NCBI GenBank assembly: GCA_021205645.1 | Contig: JAJPXE010000115.1 | Coordinates: forward strand, 1-11,247 | DNA length: 11,247 bases | Direction of reading: 5' to 3' | From: Candidatus Gastranaerophilales bacterium | GTDB lineage: Bacteria; Cyanobacteriota; Vampirovibrionia; Gastranaerophilales; Gastranaerophilaceae | In this document: one piece after another, positions 7,540 through 11,247 of the stretch | Layout: every line of letters starts with the position of its first letter | How positions within the stretch are numbered: position 1 is the first letter of the stretch | Notes under the pieces: model-generated | Database searches by the model: none | The model's input: only the letters and a program-made list of their open reading frames with translations | Told to the model about the DNA's origin: nothing | Program-made: the position numbers and the translations under genes

Positions 7540-8019
7540 TTATTTTTTTACGGTACATCGCTCAAGCCACCTGACGAATTTTGTCGGAATATTTTCATTT
7601 TCGGCATTGATAGAGCCTACCAGAATAGTAGTGCATCCAAGTCTTATTCCACCGAGAATATCAGTCAACGGGCGGTCACCGACCATTACAGCCTCACATG
7701 GTTTTATCCCCTTCTGATGGAGATAACTCTCCATAACTTTCGTATCCGGCTTTGATGCCGAACCTATTATATCAAAATCAGATGAGGAACGAACCCTGTT
7801 TAAATACTCAATACTGTTGTTGTTTGAGATAACCGCAATTAGAAATTCTTTTTTAACCTCTGACAGCCATTTTTTAGTTTCTTCAAGATAATATCCTGAT
7901 TTTGAAACCATTATTGTACTGTCCAAATCAAACATTATAAGCTTTATTCCTTTTGATTTTAATTCACTCAAATCAATATCATAGATGCTTTTTAGGTTAT
8001 AGTCAGGTTTAATTCTCAT
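7540..8019 (-). CDS. YqeG-family HAD-superfamily (IIIA) phosphatase
   Basis: Predicted cytosolic or membrane-associated phosphatase of the YqeG/GEP4 group; eukaryotic relatives dephosphorylate phosphatidylglycerophosphate, but the bacterial substrate is not settled by sequence. The 159 residues carry the HAD nucleophile motif FDLDST (residues 30-35, with Asp31 and Asp33), motif II SNN (65-67), Lys90 in SKPDTK and motif III/IV GDRPLTDILGG (114-124). The start at 8019 gives the expected N-terminus (RIKPDYNLKSIYDID, as in the family) and overlaps the upstream U32 gene by 11 bases. GGGGA lies about 10 bases upstream. The length is slightly below the roughly 170 residues of YqeG. Confidence 0.88.
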   Translation of the reverse strand: MRIKPDYNLKSIYDIDLSELKSKGIKLIMFDLDSTIMVSKSGYYLEETKKWLSEVKKEFLIAVISNNNSIEYLNRVRSSSDFDIIGSASKPDTKVMESYLHQKGIKPCEAVMVGDRPLTDILGGIRLGCTTILVGSINAENENIPTKFVRWLERCTVKK

Positions 8020-9253
8020 AGTTTTTAATCCCCATTGTTCTGACTATGGCATATTTATAATCAACTACCGGTTTGTTGAATTTAACAAACAATTCATCAT
8101 TAGTGTTTGCAAATTCCCGATTTTGTCCGTCGAAACTTTTTATCTCAAGAGCCTGTGCGGTAAATTTTTCTGTCGGTGAAATAATCTCTATATCGGTATT
8201 TATATAGAATTTATTTTTTGTTCTGATTTTGTAATATTCATCTTTTTTATCAAATATTTCGCATAAAAAATCTGCACCGGCGAGTCCTTTGGATATATCA
8301 TAGCTGTAGCCGTCGTTAGGATATTCGCCACCGCCGAGATAAAAACCGGTTGTATAGCCCCTATTTCCGACTTTGAGCAGTTCATTAAAATACGGGCTCA
8401 TATCAGCATTTTTGTCTTTATAGACCGCATCAATCGCTTCTCGATATGTTTTTGCAACGGCAGAAACGTAATATAAACTTTTTGTTCTTCCCTCAACTTT
8501 TAAAGAATCGACACCTGCATCAATAAGTTCGGCCAGATGATTAACAAGACAGAGGTCTTTTGTGCTCATGATATGGGTACCTCTTTCGTTTTGTTCTATC
8601 TCGTAATATTGTCCGGGTCTTGTTTCTTCAACGAGTTTATAACTCCACCGGCAGGGCTGGCAGCAATTGCCCTGATTGGCTTTTCTTTCGCCGTTTGTCA
8701 TATAATCACTGATAAGACATCTGCCGGAAAAAGAAACACATTGTGCTCCATGAATAAAGACTTCAAGCTCCATATCCGGAACTCTGCGTTTAATTTCCGC
8801 CATATCATTTATTGTAACTTCCCGTCCCAAAATTGTGCGAACTGCACCAAAATCCTGCCAGAATTTCACCGCTTCATAATTAAGAGTGCTTGTTTGAGTG
8901 CTTACGTGAATCGGGATATCCGGCATGAATCTGCGTGCTGTGCGCATAATCCCGATATCACTCATAATCAAAGCATCCGGTTTCGACTCTGATATACGTT
9001 CCATAGAGTTTTCCAGAAGTTTTATATCTCTGTTAAATGCAAAAATATTAAGCGTCAGATATGCTTTTTTTTTGAGCTGATGTGCTAAATCAACAGACGA
9101 TTTAAGATTATCAAGTGTAATAAGCTCGCCTTTTCTCATTGCACGCAAGCTGAAATCAACCAACCCGAGATAAACAGCATCTGCGCCGTATCTTATTGCA
9201 TATTCTAATTTTTCTTTATTGCCGGCAGGCAACAGTAATTCAATCTTGTTCAT
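8009..9253 (-). CDS. U32-family protein, TrhP-like tRNA uridine hydroxylation factor
   Basis: Annotated in many genomes as peptidase U32. The best-studied relatives with this architecture (E. coli TrhP/YegQ, B. subtilis YrrN/YrrO) are needed for prephenate-dependent 5-hydroxyuridine at tRNA position 34. Of 414 residues, the opening ELLLPAGNKEKLEYAIRYGA is typical. The signature FIHGAQCVSFSGRCLISDY (167-184) continues with GNCCQPCRW (195-203) and VEGRTKS (253-259). Cys172, Cys179, Cys197 or Cys198 and Cys235 are spaced like the [4Fe-4S] ligands known in the related UbiU. A C-terminal TrhP-like domain follows. The ATG at 9253 is chosen because the family begins there; an in-frame TTG at 9304 would add a hydrophobic stretch with no family match. 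There is no Shine-Dalgarno site. Confidence 0.9.
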   Translation of the reverse strand: MNKIELLLPAGNKEKLEYAIRYGADAVYLGLVDFSLRAMRKGELITLDNLKSSVDLAHQLKKKAYLTLNIFAFNRDIKLLENSMERISESKPDALIMSDIGIMRTARRFMPDIPIHVSTQTSTLNYEAVKFWQDFGAVRTILGREVTINDMAEIKRRVPDMELEVFIHGAQCVSFSGRCLISDYMTNGERKANQGNCCQPCRWSYKLVEETRPGQYYEIEQNERGTHIMSTKDLCLVNHLAELIDAGVDSLKVEGRTKSLYYVSAVAKTYREAIDAVYKDKNADMSPYFNELLKVGNRGYTTGFYLGGGEYPNDGYSYDISKGLAGADFLCEIFDKKDEYYKIRTKNKFYINTDIEIISPTEKFTAQALEIKSFDGQNREFANTNDELFVKFNKPVVDYKYAIVRTMGIKNYEN

Positions 9254-9259
9254 AAATAG

Positions 9260-9268
9260 ATGATAGCA
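9260..9268 (-). promoter_or_regulatory. Candidate -10 placing transcription start at the U32 ATG (leaderless)
   Basis: On the minus strand TGCTATCAT is an extended -10 (TATCAT at 9260-9265). Only 6 bases separate it from the ATG at 9253, so the transcript would begin at or very near the start codon. This fits the missing Shine-Dalgarno. The -35 region is T-rich and not distinctive. Confidence 0.35.
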
Positions 9269-9296
9269 CAAAATGAAATAGTAAAAAATAAACTTG

Positions 9297-9324
9297 CCCC
9301 ACAAGGAGAGGGGCCGGGGTGAGG
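9297..9324. repeat. GC-rich dispersed repeat, partial copy
   Basis: CCCCACAAGGAGAGGGGCCG followed by GGGTGAGG resembles the right part of the elements at 11141-11188 and 11198-11245 (GGAGAG or GGGGAGGG, then a G-rich run with GGGTG). The left hairpin arm CCCCTCTCC is absent here, so this copy appears to be a half element. Confidence 0.5.
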
Positions 9325-9412
9325 AGGTGCTGCGTATTCCGGTGCTGATGGTGCCGGCACACGGAAGTGTGGCGGGCAGGTCAACGGAGTCGATGTTAAG
9401 ATGTTGTCGTTA
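9297..9412. other. GC-rich block in an AT-rich spacer
   Basis: Most of the 225-base spacer between the U32 gene and nagZ is far richer in G and C than its surroundings. It includes the repeat at 9297-9324, the perfect 10-bp palindrome GTGCCGGCAC (9351-9360) and a hairpin with CACAC/GTGTG arms around GGAA (9358-9371). No start codon with a ribosome binding site and no recognisable protein was found in it. It looks like an inserted repeat-type element or remnant. Confidence 0.5.
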
Positions 9413-9441
9413 ACAAAACGCAAGCCCAATTAATAAATTTC

Positions 9442-9471
9442 TTGCACGGGTATGAACATTTGTAATATATT
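9442..9471 (+). promoter_or_regulatory. Candidate promoter for nagZ, close to the start codon
   Basis: TTGCAC (9442-9447) and TATATT (9466-9471) are 18 bases apart, with 7 bases between the -10 and the ATG at 9479. If used, the mRNA would be leaderless or nearly so. Both hexamers are imperfect. Confidence 0.3.
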
Positions 9472-9478
9472 AATATTT

Positions 9479-10462
9479 ATGGAGTTAAAAAAAGTCTATC
9501 AGATGTTCATACTTGGTGTCGGGAATTTAGAGTATGTTCTAAAAAACGACCCCGGCGGAGTGATATTTTTTTCGGACGATATCTTATCAACCGAACAATT
9601 TATAAGCTTAATTGAAAATATAAAAAGCAAGGTGAAAATTCCGTTATTTTTGACAATAGATCAGGAGGGAGGCAGGGTCGAAAGAACCTGGCATTTACAC
9701 GCACGTTATCTACCTGCAAGGAACGCTTTTAAAAAAGGTTTGGATTTTCTTAAAAATCAGACGGAAAAAATAGCGGAGGAGCTTTGTACTTATGGAATTA
9801 ATATGAATTTTGCCCCGTGTTTAGACGTAAACACAAACCCCGACAATCCGATAATCGGTGACAGAGCTTTCTCTGACAATCCTTATGAAGTATGCATCGG
9901 ATATGACATCGAAGCACTTGTTTATAATACATACAATATAATCCCGGTAATAAAGCATTTCCCGGGACATGGAGATACCTCAAAGGACTCGCATTTAGAG
10001 CTTCCCGGCATCGATTTATCGCTTGATGAGATGGAAAAAGTTCATATAATGCCGTTTAAACACGCAATAAAGCACGGAGCTGAAGCTGTAATGGCGGCTC
10101 ATATCCATTGCAGCTGTTTTGATAATGAAGAGATTCCCGCGTCATTGAGCAAAAATGTTATTGGTTATTTGAGAAATAACCTTAATTTTAACGGTTTGAT
10201 AATATCAGATGATATGATTATGAAAGGGGTAGCGAAATACGGTATGAGTGAAGCCTGTATAATGGGGATTAAGGCCGGAATAAATATGTTTATATATCGT
10301 AATTCAGCGGATAAAACATTGCAGGTTATAGAGGATGTCATAAAAGCCGCCGAAAACGACAGTGAGCTGAGAGATAGAATTGAGGACTCTTTTAGCCGGA
10401 TTATTGATTTAAAATGCAGACATAATATAATTACAGATAAAAAAAGCTGCCTTAGCAGCTAG
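9479..10462 (+). CDS. nagZ: Beta-N-acetylhexosaminidase, glycoside hydrolase family 3
   Basis: Predicted to remove N-acetylglucosamine from muropeptides during cell-wall recycling. The 327-residue single-domain form without a signal peptide matches cytosolic NagZ. Visible motifs are LTIDQEGGRVER (58-69), APCLDV (112-117) and KHFPGHGDTSKDSH (159-172). The last contains the Asp170/His172 pair that serves as acid/base in this family. SDDMIMKG (243-250) follows; its first Asp is the expected nucleophile. The ATG at 9479 gives MELKKVYQMFILG, the usual NagZ opening; an ATG at 9452 would add nine atypical residues. Neither has a clear ribosome binding site. The last codons form a hairpin (see 10439-10460). 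No other cell-wall recycling gene adjoins it. Confidence 0.92.
   Translation: MELKKVYQMFILGVGNLEYVLKNDPGGVIFFSDDILSTEQFISLIENIKSKVKIPLFLTIDQEGGRVERTWHLHARYLPARNAFKKGLDFLKNQTEKIAEELCTYGINMNFAPCLDVNTNPDNPIIGDRAFSDNPYEVCIGYDIEALVYNTYNIIPVIKHFPGHGDTSKDSHLELPGIDLSLDEMEKVHIMPFKHAIKHGAEAVMAAHIHCSCFDNEEIPASLSKNVIGYLRNNLNFNGLIISDDMIMKGVAKYGMSEACIMGIKAGINMFIYRNSADKTLQVIEDVIKAAENDSELRDRIEDSFSRIIDLKCRHNIITDKKSCLSS
10439..10460 (-). terminator. Intrinsic terminator oriented leftward, inside the nagZ 3' end
   Basis: On the minus strand AGCTGC-TAAG-GCAGCT (10445-10460) is followed by six further Ts (10439-10444). On the plus strand the same hairpin is preceded by As and followed by AGTATTTC, so it is a poor terminator for nagZ. 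No minus-strand protein gene ends here within the window. Confidence 0.5.
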
Positions 10463-10582
10463 TATTTCATAATCTTGGGAGGAGATTTGGGATAGTTGAT
10501 AGCTTTATTGTACTATAATTAATAAAAACATGAACAAAGACACATTAAAATTTTTACAAAAGTTAATATAGTTTTAATAAAA

Positions 10583-10598
10583 ACTTTATAAATAAAGT
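10583..10598. promoter_or_regulatory. Operator-like inverted repeat
   Basis: ACTTTAT-AA-ATAAAGT is a perfect inverted repeat with 7-bp arms. It ends one base before the -35 of the candidate promoter for the 108-residue protein. This position would suit a dimeric regulator, although AT-rich DNA makes chance palindromes likely. Confidence 0.3.
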
Positions 10599-10599
10599 C

Positions 10600-10628
10600 T
10601 TGATTAGTTTTTATACTTGTGTCATACT
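10600..10628 (+). promoter_or_regulatory. Candidate promoter for the 108-residue protein gene
   Basis: TTGATT (10600-10605), 17 bases, then CATACT (10623-10628) with TG one base before it (extended -10). Transcription would start near 10635 and give a leader of about 26 bases with AAGGAG at 10647-10652. TGTCATAC-T-GTAT-A-GACA (10620-10637) is an inverted repeat with one unpaired base that covers the -10. Confidence 0.45.
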
Positions 10629-10648
10629 GTATAGACAATTTATGTCAA
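10621..10648 (-). promoter_or_regulatory. Candidate leftward promoter overlapping the rightward one
   Basis: On the minus strand a perfect -35 TTGACA (10643-10648), 16 bases, then TATGAC (10621-10626). It would drive the small RNA candidate. Its -10 overlaps that of the rightward promoter, so the two would compete. Confidence 0.3.
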
Positions 10649-10660
10649 GGAGATTAAACA

Positions 10661-10987
10661 ATGAGGATTGATGCAATTAATCTTGGCGCATTTACCGGCA
10701 CCACTCAAATACAAACTTTAAAAGCAGATGAAAGCGGTACTACTAATACAGATGAATTTGATGATACCCGTATAGCTCAACAATCTCTGCAGATACAGCC
10801 TGTCTCATCACCGATTGAGAAAGAAAAAGGCACCATTGAGGATTTGATGAGTATGCAGGCATCAACTGAGAAGATGGCGCATTCTTATGGTTTTGCCGAT
10901 CTTGAACAAGCAGCAGGAAATTCGGTTAACAATACAAATTCAGTAAGTGCTGTCAGCTCATCAGGCGGTATGGAATTTCGCGCTTAA
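10661..10987 (+). CDS. Small Ser/Thr-rich acidic protein, function unknown
   Basis: Not recognised. It is 108 residues from the ATG at 10661, with AAGGAG (10647-10652) 8 bases upstream. The N-terminus MRIDAINLGAFTG is not a signal peptide, and no membrane segment or cysteine is present. The middle is rich in Gln, Ser, Thr, Asp and Glu (about 20-60). A short likely helix, IEDLMSMQASTEKMAHSYGF, follows, and the tail is low-complexity Asn/Ser/Gly (about 85-105) ending EFRA. It seems largely disordered. It stands alone, with its own promoter and a strong terminator, which suggests a stand-alone, well-expressed gene. It could be a surface, secreted or scaffold-type peptide, but nothing in the sequence proves this. 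Confidence 0.75.
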   Translation: MRIDAINLGAFTGTTQIQTLKADESGTTNTDEFDDTRIAQQSLQIQPVSSPIEKEKGTIEDLMSMQASTEKMAHSYGFADLEQAAGNSVNNTNSVSAVSSSGGMEFRA

Positions 10988-11019
10988 AATAAGATAAAAC
11001 ATCTTTAAGGATATGTCAG

Positions 11020-11067
11020 ATGCAGCAAAAAAAATCCGATATGAAATATCGGATTTTTTTGCTGCAT
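11020..11067. terminator. Strong two-way intrinsic terminator
   Basis: The core TCCGATAT-GAA-ATATCGGA (11035-11053) is flanked by eight As on the left and seven Ts on the right, and ATGCAGC/GCTGCAT extend the stem outside them. Arms 11020-11042 and 11046-11067 pair throughout except for one extra A. It lies 33 bases after the stop of the 108-residue protein gene and can terminate transcription from both sides. Confidence 0.9.
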
Positions 11068-11075
11068 GCTATTAT

Positions 11076-11107
11076 GAATGTAACTCAATAGCTATTGTGT
11101 TACATTC
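11076..11107. repeat. Near-perfect 32-bp palindrome
   Basis: The left half GAATGTAACTCAATAG and the right half CTATTGTGTTACATTC are reverse complements except for a T opposite T at the seventh base out from the centre. There is no T-run after it, so it is not a typical terminator. It may be a protein-binding site or the hairpin end of a small element. Confidence 0.7.
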
Positions 11108-11140
11108 GGATAAAGGGGGTAAAAGTGGTAAAGCCTTTTT

Positions 11141-11188
11141 CCCCTCTCCTTTTGGGGAGAGAAGCGGAGCGGGTGCCGACCATCTCAC
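11141..11188. repeat. GC-rich hairpin repeat, unit 1
   Basis: CTCTCC (11144-11149) and GGAGAG (11156-11161) form a hairpin. 19 bases containing GGGTGC then lead to CATCTCAC (11181-11188). The design is shared with unit 2. Confidence 0.65.
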
Positions 11189-11197
11189 AAAAAAAAT

Positions 11198-11245
11198 CCC
11201 CCTCCCCAACCGGGGAGGGTTAGGGGTGGGGTGCAATCATCTCAC
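11198..11245. repeat. GC-rich hairpin repeat, unit 2, reaching the window end
   Basis: CCCTCCCC (11200-11207) and GGGGAGGG (11212-11219) form a perfect 8-bp stem with loop AACC. 18 bases containing GGGTGC then lead to CATCTCAC (11238-11245). The CATCTCAC words of the two units are 57 bp apart. The window ends two bases later, so further units may follow. Confidence 0.65.
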
Positions 11246-11247
11246 CC

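Larger units (their letters stand above)
10439..10614 (-). ncRNA. Candidate small RNA with a CCUCCC loop
   Basis: Inferred from three elements on the minus strand. They are a promoter-like pair at 10621-10648, a small hairpin at 10471-10487 with AATCT/AGATT arms exposing CCTCCCA in its loop, and the terminator at 10439-10460. The product would be about 175 bases long. A loop of CCUCCC can pair with Shine-Dalgarno sequences, as the C-rich loops of several Gram-positive small RNAs do. The arms are only 5 bp and AT-rich, and the rest of the sequence is AT-rich and unstructured. No homologous RNA family was recognised. Confidence 0.25.

Noticed and set aside
8537..8992. 151-codon open frame on the plus strand
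   Set aside because: It is antisense to the conserved cysteine region of the U32 gene; the composition is what the opposite strand forces.
9254..9304. N-terminal extension of the U32 protein from a TTG at 9304
   Set aside because: It adds a hydrophobic stretch absent from the family, starts inside a GC-rich repeat and has no ribosome binding site.
9325..9412. tRNA or other structured RNA gene in the GC-rich spacer
   Set aside because: No cloverleaf, no T-loop motif and no recognisable conserved RNA core; only short local hairpins.
10476..10500. Strong Shine-Dalgarno-like GGGAGGAG on the plus strand after nagZ
   Set aside because: No usable open frame follows: the nearest TTG frames stop within a few codons. 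The motif is better explained by the minus-strand C-rich loop, or by chance.
11076..11107. dif/Xer recombination site
   Set aside because: The palindrome does not match the Xer arm pattern, and its symmetry is far higher than in dif sites.
11027..11247. CRISPR array
   Set aside because: The repeats are hairpin elements with only short shared words, not identical direct repeats with unique spacers, and no cas gene is present.

Overview
The window is ordinary low-GC bacterial chromosome. It is densely packed, with short intergenic gaps, standard stop codons (TGA is used as a stop) and AT-rich codon use. The gene set points to an anaerobe that handles amino acids and 2-oxoacids through ferredoxin: glycine cleavage proteins and a four-subunit 2-oxoacid:ferredoxin oxidoreductase. 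The lineage cannot be fixed from this sequence. A YqeG-type phosphatase, split gcvPA and short GC-rich dispersed repeats would suit a gut Gastranaerophilales/Melainabacteria-like or Clostridia-like genome, but this is a weak inference.

Layout: (1) 3-2423, plus strand: gcvT (5' end cut by the window), gcvH and gcvPA, closely spaced. The usual partner gcvPB does not follow. In its place, 2424-2537 on the minus strand reads like the N-terminal third of a ParE/RelE-type toxin. (2) 4485-2595, minus strand: a membrane family-2 glycosyltransferase overlapping apt, with a candidate promoter. (3) 7444-4565, minus strand: a vor/kor-type operon in the order ferredoxin (delta), alpha, beta, gamma, followed by a small basic helical protein of unknown function. 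(4) 9253-7540, minus strand: a U32-family (TrhP-like) tRNA hydroxylation protein overlapping a YqeG-family HAD phosphatase. (5) 9479-10462, plus strand: NagZ-like beta-N-acetylhexosaminidase. (6) 10661-10987, plus strand: an unrecognised 108-residue Ser/Thr-rich acidic protein with its own promoter, good ribosome binding site and a strong terminator.

The least ordinary parts are non-coding. The spacer 10463-10660 could encode a leftward small RNA with a CCUCCC loop and an intrinsic terminator lying in the last codons of nagZ. Both genes flanking the 9254-9478 spacer lack a Shine-Dalgarno sequence and have a -10-like hexamer 6-7 bases before their ATG, as in leaderless mRNAs. GC-rich hairpin repeats sit at 9297-9324, 11141-11188 and 11198-11245; the last two are tandem units about 57 bp apart and may continue beyond the window. 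A near-perfect 32-bp palindrome lies at 11076-11107.

No CRISPR array, tRNA, rRNA, insertion sequence or complete defence system was found. All function calls rest on reading motifs, not on database searches.
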